Shown: piece after piece, positions 1 to 7,583 of the stretch | How the letters are laid out: the number at the start of each line of letters is the position of its first letter | How positions within the stretch are numbered: position 1 is the first letter of the stretch | Assembly: GCA_904846145.1 (NCBI GenBank) | Contig: CAJGZL010000001.1 | Span: forward strand, 868,001-932,000 | Length of the DNA: 64,000 bases | From: Psychrobacter immobilis | GTDB lineage: Bacteria; Pseudomonadota; Gammaproteobacteria; Pseudomonadales; Moraxellaceae | Direction of reading: 5' to 3' | Notes under the pieces: generated by a model | What the model was told of the DNA's origin: nothing | The model's input: only the letters and a program-made list of their open reading frames with translations | Database searches by the model: none | Made by a program: the position numbers and the translations under genes

Positions 1-1
1 T

Positions 2-24
2 AAAAAAACGAACCCTTAGGTTCG
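2..24 (-). terminator. Rho-independent terminator of the cold-shock gene
   Basis: A perfect 6-bp stem (CGAACC / GGTTCG, loop CTTA) is followed on the minus strand by a run of seven T. It lies about 33 bases beyond the csp stop codon and reads in its direction. Confidence 0.8.
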
Positions 25-56
25 CTTTTCTTAACACTTTACTTTCTAATCAGAGA

Positions 57-266
57 TTAGATAGCAACGATGTTATGAGCTTGTGGACCTTTTTGACCTT
101 GAGTTACAGTGAACTCAACTTCTTGGCCTTCAGCTAAAGTTTTGAAGCCTGAACCAGTGATTTCGCTGTAATGAGCAAAAACGTCTGCGCCGTTTTCTGG
201 AGCGATGAAACCAAAGCCTTTAGCTTCGTTAAACCACTTAACAGTACCTTTTTGAGTATCTGACAT
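57..266 (-). CDS. CspA-family cold-shock protein
   Basis: A 69-residue single cold-shock domain that binds single-stranded RNA/DNA and melts mRNA structure. RNP1 is KGFGFI (residues 16-21); RNP2 is VFAHY (29-33), where most relatives have VFVHF. The aromatic cluster W11, F12, F18, F20, F30, H32 is present. Length is normal for the family. The gene stands alone, with a strong promoter about 140 nt upstream and its own terminator. A long untranslated leader is typical of cspA-type genes, whose leaders respond to temperature. Family assignment is certain; which paralogue it is (CspA, CspE and so on) cannot be told from sequence. Confidence 0.96.
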   Translation of the reverse strand: MSDTQKGTVKWFNEAKGFGFIAPENGADVFAHYSEITGSGFKTLAEGQEVEFTVTQGQKGPQAHNIVAI

Positions 267-413
267 AATTCTAATCCTAATTTAAATCTATTGATGGTCA
301 AATGACCGATAATGCTTGCAAATAGCTACTGAACGGTAAATATTAAAACGAAGAATTATAACTAATACTACGTGGTAATGATTTGGTGCAGAACTGCTCT
401 TAAGCTTGGGTGT

Positions 414-442
414 ATTATAATGCTGATAATCTACTATCGCAA
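414..442 (-). promoter_or_regulatory. sigma70 promoter for the cold-shock gene
   Basis: On the minus strand a -35 box TTGCGA (437-442) and a perfect -10 box TATAAT (414-419) are separated by exactly 17 bases. Transcription would start near 407, giving a 5' leader of about 140 nt before the ATG at 266. Confidence 0.75.
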
Positions 443-508
443 GCCCTATCTGATATTTTGTGTAACAGGTTAAAAATAACCAATTTTTTGCACTAAAACC
501 CTGTTTTA

Positions 509-931
509 TCAAGCATTTGGTAATCTAAACAAATAAATAACCACCCCAGTACAGACTGCCGCCACGACCCAAGCCATCCAAGCTATCGGATCAGGCAGTT
601 TATAAAAAAGCATAATCGTAGAGGCCGCCATCATGATAGTCGCTAAAAACTTAGCATAGCGCGGTACCGCATGATTGTTCTCCCAGTCACGAACGAACTT
701 ACCGAAGAATCGATGGTTAATTAGCCAAAAGTGAAAGCGTCTTGAACTACGCGCCCAGCAACCTGCCGCCAATAGTATAAAAGGGGCAGTTGGCATTACA
801 GGTAGTAGCACGCCAACGATTCCAAGTACAAAGAATATCCAGCCTGCGATAAGAAACGTCCAGCGTACTGTAGGGTTAGCCGACTGGTTGGTCTTAGGAC
901 GATAATAGAAAGATTTTTTGTTGTCGGTCAT
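509..931 (-). CDS. YbaN-like DUF454 inner-membrane protein
   Basis: A 140-residue membrane protein of the DUF454/YbaN family. Seen: a first hydrophobic segment (TFLIAGWIFFVLGIVGVLLP), the family-typical block PTAPFILLAAGCWARSS, then FHFWLINH and a C-terminal pair of hydrophobic segments. The frame stays open upstream to 1099, but the added 56 residues are unlike the family, so the ATG at 931 (MTDNKKSF) was chosen; no clear Shine-Dalgarno precedes it. Its function is unknown in the family at large. The gene is followed by the csp promoter region, with no terminator seen between. Confidence 0.85.
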   Translation of the reverse strand: MTDNKKSFYYRPKTNQSANPTVRWTFLIAGWIFFVLGIVGVLLPVMPTAPFILLAAGCWARSSRRFHFWLINHRFFGKFVRDWENNHAVPRYAKFLATIMMAASTIMLFYKLPDPIAWMAWVVAAVCTGVVIYLFRLPNA

Positions 932-1167
932 GGAGGTAGTGTCAATGGCTATAAAGGATTGAATAACGCTATCTACTGTTAATATTAGGCAAGCATGCAA
1001 TAATCTATAACAATGAACAAGACTCTTTTTGCATCTTTTAACGATATAAATGTGCTTGACTGTTGTAGACAGTGCTATCTTTAGCAGCTCTATAACCACT
1101 ACAAAATATAAAAACTATTGGACCGTTATCTGCTACGTAAGTAATGACGTTATATAAGTCTAAATGC

Positions 1168-1202
1168 AAAAACCGCCCCTATGTCAAAATATGAGCGGTT
1201 TT
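1168..1202. terminator. Bidirectional terminator
   Basis: AAAAACCGC ... GCGGTTTT with an 18-base loop. It lies directly after the stop of the minus-strand membrane gene at 1233 and would end its transcript. Confidence 0.65.
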
Positions 1203-1232
1203 CATTATTCAAATAGCTATTATCAGTAGGCT

Positions 1233-1805
1233 TTATATTAGTAAAAGCACAATTATCACAAAGACCATAAAGTAACCAAACGTCCCACCGATAGCGTAGC
1301 GGGTTTTGATGGCTTGATCCTTAATCTGTAGTCTAGTTAAGGTAGTACCTAGTTTAATGATTGAAATACTAAAAAAGTAAAAAGCGAGCAACAGCAACAC
1401 TAGGCTAATCATAAATATTACGACAGGAGATATAACACCAAAAAAAGTAACCGTCTCTGGGAATAAAATCTTACCTTTAATGACTAAAATCAGTAAAACC
1501 GTAGCCAAACCCGACGCAGAGGCATGAAAAAATATAATATCATGTAAGGTCGCACCCGCTTTATAAAAACTATTTTCTATCTTAAAATCAGTAGCACTAG
1601 CTTTTTCTGCGCTAACGCCTCTATTGACCATCGATCTATAAGCATTTATTTTACTTACGGCAATAAGGAAGGCAAGAAATGTCAGGGCAATCCACAATAA
1701 AGCATATATATTTAAGATGATGATTACTCCAAAAGTGATGAAAAATAAATTAAATATACCATTTATAGTAATAGCTTTATGTATAAATAAGACTAATAGC
1801 GACAC
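1233..1805 (-). CDS. Unrecognised multi-pass membrane protein
   Basis: A 190-residue, very hydrophobic protein with about five predicted membrane segments (near residues 15-33, 35-52, 95-112, 119-150 and 172-190) and a short charged loop around 53-85 (YRSMVNRGVSAEKASATDFK). I do not recognise a family. The start is a GTG at 1805; no better start codon with a ribosome-binding site was found. It is bracketed by two bidirectional terminators (1168-1202 and 1886-1924), so it is probably transcribed alone. Confidence 0.6.
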   Translation of the reverse strand: MSLLVLFIHKAITINGIFNLFFITFGVIIILNIYALLWIALTFLAFLIAVSKINAYRSMVNRGVSAEKASATDFKIENSFYKAGATLHDIIFFHASASGLATVLLILVIKGKILFPETVTFFGVISPVVIFMISLVLLLLAFYFFSISIIKLGTTLTRLQIKDQAIKTRYAIGGTFGYFMVFVIIVLLLI

Positions 1806-1885
1806 TTATCATTGATTTATTTCTTTCACATGCTTAGTTTGAATGTATTGAAGCTTTGATCGTAAAGTGTTAGAGAGCTAAGCAT

Positions 1886-1924
1886 AAAAAAGCCGCTTAC
1901 GGTTTAAGTTGTGAGCGGTTTTTT
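1886..1924. terminator. Bidirectional terminator next to the IS insertion
   Basis: An imperfect stem (AGCCGCTTAC / GTGAGCGGTT) is flanked by A and T runs. The IS3-family element inserted seven bases to its right. Confidence 0.6.
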
Positions 1925-1996
1925 GTTATCTTGAGCTATGCTGAAAAAACTGTAGAACCAAACTTGGTAAACTAACGACTCAATGAGGAGTTTATC

Positions 1997-2293
1997 ATGA
2001 CTAAGAAAATCAGAACCTATAGTGCAGCATTCAAAGCTGAAGCCGTTAAAAAGATAGCAGATAATAAGGGCAATGTTTCAGCGACTGCAAAGCAGCTTGG
2101 CATCGCCATGCAGACCTTATCTAACTGGCAAAACAAAGCTGATAAAGGCAAGCTGATCGGTACTAAAGAATATGATCCTGAGCTCATGGCTATACTAGAA
2201 GAGAATAAACGTCTTAAACGTGATCTCAAAGTTGCTCAGGAAGAGAGAGATATTCTAAAAAAGGCCACGGCGTACTTCGCGAAGCACAGTTGA
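1997..2293 (+). CDS. IS3-family transposase OrfA (copy 1)
   Basis: A 98-residue DNA-binding half of an IS3-family transposase: N-terminal helix-turn-helix (SATAKQLGIAMQTLSNWQNK) followed by a leucine-zipper-like C-terminus (LMAILEENKRLKRDLKVAQE). A good ribosome-binding site (GAGGAG) precedes the ATG. A slippery heptamer A AAA AAG at 2257-2263, followed by the short palindrome CTTCGCGAAG, marks the expected -1 frameshift site that fuses OrfA to OrfB. OrfA itself is intact, but the downstream OrfB is broken in this copy. Confidence 0.92.
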   Translation: MTKKIRTYSAAFKAEAVKKIADNKGNVSATAKQLGIAMQTLSNWQNKADKGKLIGTKEYDPELMAILEENKRLKRDLKVAQEERDILKKATAYFAKHS

Positions 2294-3091
2294 TGAGGTA
2301 CGTCTTTATCAAGGATAACCAGAAAATATTTAGCATCACTTGTATGTGTCACGTATTAGATGTCAAGCCATCAAGCTATTATAACTGGATAAATCGTGGT
2401 GTTAGTAATCAGCAGATCCACCGCAACCAGTGTGAGCTGCTGGTTCGCGTGGCTCATGATGAAACTAAGCAGCGCTATGGCTGTGAGCGATTGCATGCTC
2501 ATCTTGCAGAGCAAGGCCATCATATCAGTCAATACATGGTAAGACGCATTAAAGAAGAATACGGTATTGTTTGCCGTCGTCACAAGCGTTTTAAAGTTAC
2601 CACCAACTCAAACCATAACAAGTTTATTTATCCAAACCTGCTCGATCAAAAATTTGATACCAGTCGTCCTAACGAAGCTTGGGTTAGTGACATCACTTAC
2701 ATATGGACAGATGAGGGTTGGCTATACTTAGCAGGTGTTAAAGACCTCTACACTAAAGAGCTGGTCGGCTATGCTATCCACAAGCGTATGACAGCAGATT
2801 TAGTTTGCCGTGCACTCAATATGGCCATCAAGAACAAACGACCCAACCAACAGCTGATTGTGCATTCTGATAGAGGCAGTCAGTACTGTAGTTATGACTA
2901 TCATAAGATCATTAAGAAGCATAAATTTAAGGGTTCAATGTCCAGACGTGGTAATTGCTTTGATAATGCTCCGATAGAGAGTTTCTGGGGCATATTGAAA
3001 AATGAGTTAGTGTATCATCAGGATTATAAAATGAGATTCGAAGCTATCAATGACATCATTAAATATATTGAGCTTGAGTATAACCAGACTA

Positions 3092-3932
3092 GGGCGTGTC
3101 TTCAATTGGATAAGGCATAAATAATAGTTACAATACCGCATCTACTGAGTCGATGCGAGAAATACAAGTTATGGCAAGAAAAGCATTAACAGATACACTT
3201 TGGGATCAATTGCAATCGACGATGATAAAGTACGGCTGCTATCAAACTCAAAACAGTCGAGAGATCATGGAAGCCATACTGTGGAAACTACGCACAGGGG
3301 CGCCTTGGCGTGACATACCTAAAGAATTGTGTTCTTGGAAAACAGCTTATAGTCGCTTTAATCGATGGTCGAAAACTGGCTTATGGGAGAATTTTTTTTT
3401 AGCTTACGCAAAGAAATTGATACGGAATGGGTATTCACAGACGGAAGCTATGTTCGCTGTCACCAGCATGCAAGTGGAGCTCGGCGTGGTGAAGATAGAG
3501 CAATTGGACGAAGCCGTGGCGGCGCAACTACAAAGATACACCTATCCTGTGATGCCGATGGATATCCGCTCAATTTTAAAATCACTGGGGGTGACGTCCA
3601 CGACAGTCAAGTTGCAGGTGAATTGATTGACATGATTGGACAAGCTGATTACTTTATCGCTGATAAGGGCTATGATTCCCAAGCGATTAGGGATAAAGCT
3701 TACATGCATGACATGATCCCTATAATCCCTAAAAGAAGCAATGCTAAAGCGCCTAATCCAGAGTTTGATAGCTATTTGTACAAACTGCGTCATCTTGTTG
3801 AAAATATGTTTGCAAGGCTTAAGCACTTTCGTAGTATCGCTACTCGCTATGAGAAGTTAGCTCGTAATTTTAAGTCAATGCTCTATCTAGCGTGTACTCT
3901 CGTTCATTGTAAGATGAATTGAAGACACGCCC
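3092..3932 (+). mobile_element. IS5-family (IS427-like) insertion sequence nested in the IS3 copy
   Basis: An 841-bp element with 16-bp perfect terminal inverted repeats beginning GGGCGTGTCTTCAATT. It is flanked by a 2-bp TA duplication (3090-3091 and 3933-3934); comparison with intact copy 2 shows that removing the element plus one TA restores the host IS exactly. Size, TA target and a two-frame transposase match the IS427 group of the IS5 family as I know it. Confidence 0.92.
3171..3922 (+). CDS. IS5-family transposase expressed through a -1 frameshift
   Basis: Two overlapping frames make one DDE transposase of about 250 residues. Frame 1 starts at the ATG at 3171 (MARKALTDTLWDQL) and contains the conserved N-terminal domain WKLRTGAPWRDIPKELCSW; if unshifted it runs on to 3626. 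Frame 2, one base back, supplies the catalytic part to 3922: FTDGSYVRCHQHA (first D), DKGYDSQAIR (second D) and LVENMFARLKHFRSIATRYEK (E with the R/K of the YREK-type motif). The crossover is a run of nine T at 3392-3400, suited to ribosomal or polymerase slippage. Both parts appear undamaged, so the element may be active. Confidence 0.88.
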
Positions 3933-4104
3933 TAGAATCCAAAAGGGTTTGGGCTATAAAACGCCAAGACAGGTGTGGTTTGATTTTTATCGTCAAGCTG
4001 CGTAACTAAAATCTCCCAAGTCAATGTCTACAGATTTGACAGCATAGGTCATCTAGCTAAAACGTAACTATCAAAGATGATTTGCAGGCTATTAACCACC
4101 TTCG

Positions 4105-4509
4105 TTATTGTGCATCATCGCCCCAATATTTGGCAATGACTTTTGGAAAGCAGTAGTCCTTTGGCATTACGGTGATAGCAATCGGTACTAGTATCGATTT
4201 GGTCACGCCACCTATACTCTCGCATGTCGCATCTTTGGGAACATTATAATAGATAATCCGTAAAGTGTTCTCAGGACAAAGATCTGAGCATTGGAATGAT
4301 TTTATAACTTCAGTACCATTATGATAACCGATGACCCATTGCTGCGTGCCTTCGCTTGGCGCTGACTCTTTTTGCTCAGCAGCTCGAATGAGGTCGGCGT
4401 CCGTCAAGGTGTCTTCATTGGTCGGTGCAGTGACGCAAGCGGCTAGGCTTATTATCAGTGCGCTAAGAGTGAGATATTTGGCTTTTGAGATTATTGGCAT
4501 TATTTTCAT
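4105..4509 (-). CDS. Small lipoprotein of unknown function
   Basis: A 134-residue protein with a type II signal peptide: basic start, hydrophobic stretch, lipobox LAAC with the lipidated Cys at 25. The mature part has four further Cys (CSDLC, CES, CFP), suggesting disulfides and therefore a periplasmic or outer-membrane location. I recognise no family. It lies between the two IS3 copies, about 50 bases from the end of copy 1. The longest motif that could help a search is KSFQCSDLCPENTLRIIYYN. Confidence 0.7.
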   Translation of the reverse strand: MKIMPIISKAKYLTLSALIISLAACVTAPTNEDTLTDADLIRAAEQKESAPSEGTQQWVIGYHNGTEVIKSFQCSDLCPENTLRIIYYNVPKDATCESIGGVTKSILVPIAITVMPKDYCFPKVIAKYWGDDAQ

Positions 4510-4658
4510 AACGGTTACTCCCCATTTATTCTGCTATTAACCCTATCGTGTGAGCTTCTTTCAGCCAACTGGGAAACTCTTCTAACATATTCTCATATAA
4601 AGCTTCTTCGCTGATATATTTTAATTCAGTAACTTAGCTTAAATACAAATGTACAATA

Positions 4659-5285
4659 TTAGCTACGACTTATAGCATTAGGATAAAAGTCTTTAATCAG
4701 CTCTTTATTAGTTAACTTCCACCTATAGTCATCTGCATCATAAACCAAAGTGTAGCGGTATTGGTATCTTGGAAAGTTATTGCCGCCATCGGAATGGTCA
4801 TCGCTATAGTCTGAAGATGTAACTAATAGCACTCCATTATATAACTCGACATCCTGAATAAATCTTGTATTGATCTGATACTCATCTTCGTTTACGTCAT
4901 CTAGAATGTCTTGTTGCTCAACTAAGAAAGGACGCGTTTCAGTATATCTTGAGAAAGATGTCAGATAATTGTTATATGTACCACTACCTCCAGCACAACC
5001 AGCATCGCCACCCCAAAAAACAATATACTTAGTCCCTATCTCGTTCTGTCCTGTAAAGTCCATTACAGTTTCTACTAAGTGAATATCATCGATTGTAGTT
5101 TTGTCACTTTCTGAATCATCCGCAAAAGTAGTAATACAAGCTATTGATTGCGCGTAATTACTAGCTTGTTTCAAAACCTCATACTTCTCTTGTATAGGTG
5201 GTTTGGCTACAGCAAGGTTAGACGTCGTTGCTAGAATAGCTAAACCCATTCCTTTAATAACTAAAGACTTCTTAGAAAAGTTCAT
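4659..5285 (-). CDS. Secreted protein of unknown function
   Basis: A 208-residue protein with a Sec signal peptide (residues about 1-27, ending SNLAVA-K). The mature part is acidic and rich in Tyr and Asp (YNNYLTSFSRYTETRP, SSDYSDDHSDGGNN, YRYTLVYDADDYRWKLTNKE). The last stretch reads like a beta-rich domain reporting on a measured quantity, but no family is recognised. Two Cys (CIT, CAGG) could form a disulfide. It is upstream of the small lipoprotein on the same strand with a 149-bp gap and a bidirectional terminator behind its start, so the two may form one transcription unit. Confidence 0.65.
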   Translation of the reverse strand: MNFSKKSLVIKGMGLAILATTSNLAVAKPPIQEKYEVLKQASNYAQSIACITTFADDSESDKTTIDDIHLVETVMDFTGQNEIGTKYIVFWGGDAGCAGGSGTYNNYLTSFSRYTETRPFLVEQQDILDDVNEDEYQINTRFIQDVELYNGVLLVTSSDYSDDHSDGGNNFPRYQYRYTLVYDADDYRWKLTNKELIKDFYPNAISRS

Positions 5286-5341
5286 ATAATTTCCTCTAAA
5301 TTTATAAAATTAATGCAAATATACTTAATATTTAAACATTA

Positions 5342-5378
5342 AAAAGACCGTTACAGCATATCAATGTAACGGTCTTTT
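5342..5378. terminator. Bidirectional terminator
   Basis: Perfect arms AAAAGACCGTTACA / TGTAACGGTCTTTT (14 bp) around a 9-base loop. It lies upstream of the secreted-protein gene and would insulate it from transcription coming from the interrupted gene to the right. Confidence 0.75.
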
Positions 5379-5758
5379 CGCCCTAGGCAAACTAAAAACT
5401 GAATTTTAGATACTAAGGGTGAGTTGTAATTTGATTATGAATGCTTCTTTATAAATATGCAAACTTGTAGAGTGAAAGTTGCAGATCGTAGGTTGGTGTG
5501 GAGCCTGCGACACCCAACGATTCGATCTGATATCGATTTCTATTGGACTTTGACGTATAAGCTTTACTGTGATTAGTACATTTTCATCTATATTGAAATT
5601 GCTTAATTATAGGCGTTATCCGATAATCAGATGGTTAATTGTGTTTCTTTAAAGAACATATACATATGAAAGGTAGCTTAACGTGAATACGTATAATTCT
5701 ACTCATGAAGTAGCTTATCCTCTTTCTAAGTTCTTCGATACAAATATCGAGATAATTT
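5379..5758. other. Intergenic gap of 380 bases with one hairpin
   Basis: No credible open reading frame. The only structure seen is the palindrome listed at 5484-5530. Confidence 0.5.
5484..5530. repeat. REP-like palindrome
   Basis: Nested inverted repeats: AGATCG ... CGATCT outside and GGTTGGTGT ... ACACCCAAC inside. It shares the CGTAGG core and the ACCCA arm with the palindromes at 15073, 36023 and 41036. Confidence 0.5.
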
Positions 5759-6306
5759 TTAGTTACTTTCATGAAATTTCAATTTTTTTATATAATCATG
5801 CTCATGGTAAAAATCTCTATAAGCTTGTATAGAAACTCGTCTACTTACCAATAAGTTATCTATAAATTCTTGTTCATTTTTACTATTTTTTAAAACATAT
5901 AAAAAATGGAAAATATTAAGATAAAAACTATTCAGAAAGCCGTTGACATGTTCCATCTGAAAAATAGAGTTTTCATTACTAATCTCATTAGTAAACTTCA
6001 ATAAATTTTCGTTGAAGTTCAATAAAATACTACATTCATGACTTGTCAGTTTTTTATCTTCAGTCGAAGTAAGTTCTTTATTATAAAGTAGTCTCAAGAA
6101 ATTACTGAAGACATCTTTTGAATGAAGTGACAGATAATCTAGAGACGACAGAGACATCTTTAATACTTCTCTATCATCCAAAGGTAGCTCAGTGCCATCT
6201 TTAAATATAATCTCATCATAGTTGTAAATATATCTCATATGCCTGTTTGCTTGAATTTGTGAAGCTATTAAGCTCTTACTCAAATCGTCAAGAAGATAGA
6301 ATAAGT
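5759..6306 (-). pseudogene. C-terminal part of the IS-interrupted nuclease-like gene
   Basis: This open stretch of 182 codons is not a gene of its own. Its first possible start is a TTG inside the frame (6283). When the IS3 copy (6307-7583) and one AAGT duplication are removed, the frame of the gene at 7584-9109 continues into it without a stop: ...AKKGN joins LFYLLDDLSKSLIASQ. It supplies the last 181 residues of the original protein: helical, AT-rich coding, rich in Asn, Phe and Leu, ending KKLKFHESN. It is cut from its start and promoter and is presumably silent. Confidence 0.88.
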
Positions 6307-6352
6307 TGACCTATGCTGTCAAATCTGTAGACATTGACTTGGGAGATTTTAG

Positions 6353-7225
6353 TTACGCAGCTTGACGATAAAAATCAAACCACACCTGTCTTGGCGTTTT
6401 ATAGCCCAAACCCTTTTGGATTCTAGTCTGGTTATACTCAAGCTCAATATATTTAATGATGTCATTGATAGCTTCGAATCTCATTTTATAATCCTGATGA
6501 TACACTAACTCATTTTTCAATATGCCCCAGAAACTCTCTATCGGAGCATTATCAAAGCAATTACCACGTCTGGACATTGAACCCTTAAATTTATGCTTCT
6601 TAATGATCTTATGATAGTCATAACTACAGTACTGACTGCCTCTATCAGAATGCACAATCAGCTGTTGGTTGGGTCGTTTGTTCTTGATGGCCATATTGAG
6701 TGCACGGCAAACTAAATCTGCTGTCATACGCTTGTGGATAGCATAGCCGACCAGCTCTTTAGTGTAGAGGTCTTTAACACCTGCTAAGTATAGCCAACCC
6801 TCATCTGTCCATATGTAAGTGATGTCACTAACCCAAGCTTCGTTAGGACGACTGGTATCAAATTTTTGATCGAGCAGGTTTGGATAAATAAACTTGTTAT
6901 GGTTTGAGTTGGTGGTAACTTTAAAACGCTTGTGACGACGGCAAACAATACCGTATTCTTCTTTAATGCGTCTTACCATGTATTGACTGATATGATGGCC
7001 TTGCTCTGCAAGATGAGCATGCAATCGCTCACAGCCATAGCGCTGCTTAGTTTCATCATGAGCCACGCGAACCAGCAGCTCACACTGGTTGCGGTGGATC
7101 TGCTGATTACTAACACCACGATTTATCCAGTTATAATAGCTTGATGGCTTGACATCTAATACGTGACACATACAAGTGATGCTAAATATTTTCTGGTTAT
7201 CCTTGATAAAGACGTACCTCATCAA
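6353..7225 (-). CDS. IS3-family transposase OrfB (copy 2, intact)
   Basis: A 289-290-residue integrase-core transposase. The triad D133 (VSDITY), D193 (HSDRGSQY), E229 (APIESFWG) has the 35-residue spacing of IS3-family enzymes (numbered from the ATG at 7222; a TTG lies one codon earlier at 7225). The N-terminal part carries the HTH_21-like region GCERLHAHLAEQGHHIS. The C-terminus, IQKGLGYKTPRQVWFDFYR, is complete here and is what copy 1 has lost. It is expressed as an OrfAB fusion by -1 slippage at the A6G run in OrfA, or by coupling through the TGATG overlap. Confidence 0.94.
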   Translation of the reverse strand: MMRYVFIKDNQKIFSITCMCHVLDVKPSSYYNWINRGVSNQQIHRNQCELLVRVAHDETKQRYGCERLHAHLAEQGHHISQYMVRRIKEEYGIVCRRHKRFKVTTNSNHNKFIYPNLLDQKFDTSRPNEAWVSDITYIWTDEGWLYLAGVKDLYTKELVGYAIHKRMTADLVCRALNMAIKNKRPNQQLIVHSDRGSQYCSYDYHKIIKKHKFKGSMSRRGNCFDNAPIESFWGILKNELVYHQDYKMRFEAINDIIKYIELEYNQTRIQKGLGYKTPRQVWFDFYRQAA

Positions 7226-7518
7226 CTGTGCTTCGCGAAGTACGCCGTGGCCTTTTTTAGAATATCTCTCTCTTCCTGAGCAACTTTGAGATCACGTTTA
7301 AGACGTTTATTCTCTTCTAGTATAGCCATGAGCTCAGGATCATATTCTTTAGTACCGATCAGCTTGCCTTTATCAGCTTTGTTTTGCCAGTTAGATAAGG
7401 TCTGCATGGCGATGCCAAGCTGCTTTGCAGTCGCTGAAACATTGCCCTTATTATCTGCTATCTTTTTAACGGCTTCAGCTTTGAATGCTGCACTATAGGT
7501 TCTGATTTTCTTAGTCAT
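7222..7518 (-). CDS. IS3-family transposase OrfA (copy 2)
   Basis: A 98-residue OrfA, identical to the one in copy 1: helix-turn-helix (SATAKQLGIAMQTLSNWQ), then a coiled-coil C-terminus (ILEENKRLKRDLKVAQEE) that would oligomerise with OrfAB. The slippery A AAA AAG heptamer lies near its 3' end, about 30 bases before the stop. A GAGGAG ribosome-binding site precedes the start. OrfA alone usually tempers transposition of IS3-family elements. Confidence 0.93.
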   Translation of the reverse strand: MTKKIRTYSAAFKAEAVKKIADNKGNVSATAKQLGIAMQTLSNWQNKADKGKLIGTKEYDPELMAILEENKRLKRDLKVAQEERDILKKATAYFAKHS

Positions 7519-7583
7519 GATAAACTCCTCATTGAGTCGTTAGTTTACCAAGTTTGGTTCTACAGTTTTTTCAGCATAGCTCA

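Larger units (their letters stand above)
2290..4005 (+). pseudogene. IS3-family transposase OrfB (copy 1), disrupted by the nested IS
   Basis: This is the catalytic half (integrase core) of the IS3-family transposase, in the -1 frame relative to OrfA. The DDE triad is visible at D133 (VSDITY), D193 (HSDRGSQY) and E229 (APIESFWG), with 35 residues between the second D and the E, counting from the ATG at 2293. The nested IS5-family element enters after ...YNQTR (base 3091) and replaces the last 21 residues or so. The native C-terminus (IQKGLGYKTPRQVWFDFYR...) resumes at 3935 and stops at 4005. The catalytic residues remain, but the C-terminal part is lost, so activity in cis is doubtful. Copy 2 could act in trans on these ends. 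Confidence 0.9.
1932..4051 (+). mobile_element. IS3-family insertion sequence, copy 1, interrupted by an IS5-family element
   Basis: The left end TGAGCTATGCTG and the right end CAGCATAGGTCA form imperfect terminal inverted repeats (21 of 25 bases match). A 3-bp direct repeat TCT flanks the element (1929-1931 and 4052-4054). Without the nested 841-bp IS and its TA duplication this copy would be 1277 bp, the same as copy 2 at 6307-7583. The two copies encode identical OrfA proteins and identical OrfB proteins up to the break, so the spread is recent. Orientation is opposite to copy 2. Confidence 0.93.
6307..7583 (-). mobile_element. IS3-family insertion sequence, copy 2 (complete)
   Basis: A 1277-bp intact element with ends TGACCTATGCTG (left as drawn) and CAGCATAGCTCA (right). 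It is flanked by the 4-bp direct repeat AAGT (6303-6306 and 7584-7587). It is inserted in the same orientation as its host gene. It differs from copy 1 only in lacking the nested IS as far as I compared. Both transposase frames are intact, so this copy could mobilise both. Confidence 0.95.

Noticed and set aside
288..512. 74-codon minus-strand open frame upstream of csp
   Set aside because: It covers the csp leader and promoter and has no family resemblance.
932..1099. N-terminal extension of the YbaN-like protein
   Set aside because: The upstream 56 codons are unlike the family and give no extra domain.
6283..6303. Separate 174-residue gene starting at 6283
   Set aside because: The start would be a TTG inside the reading frame of the interrupted gene; excision of the IS rejoins it in frame.
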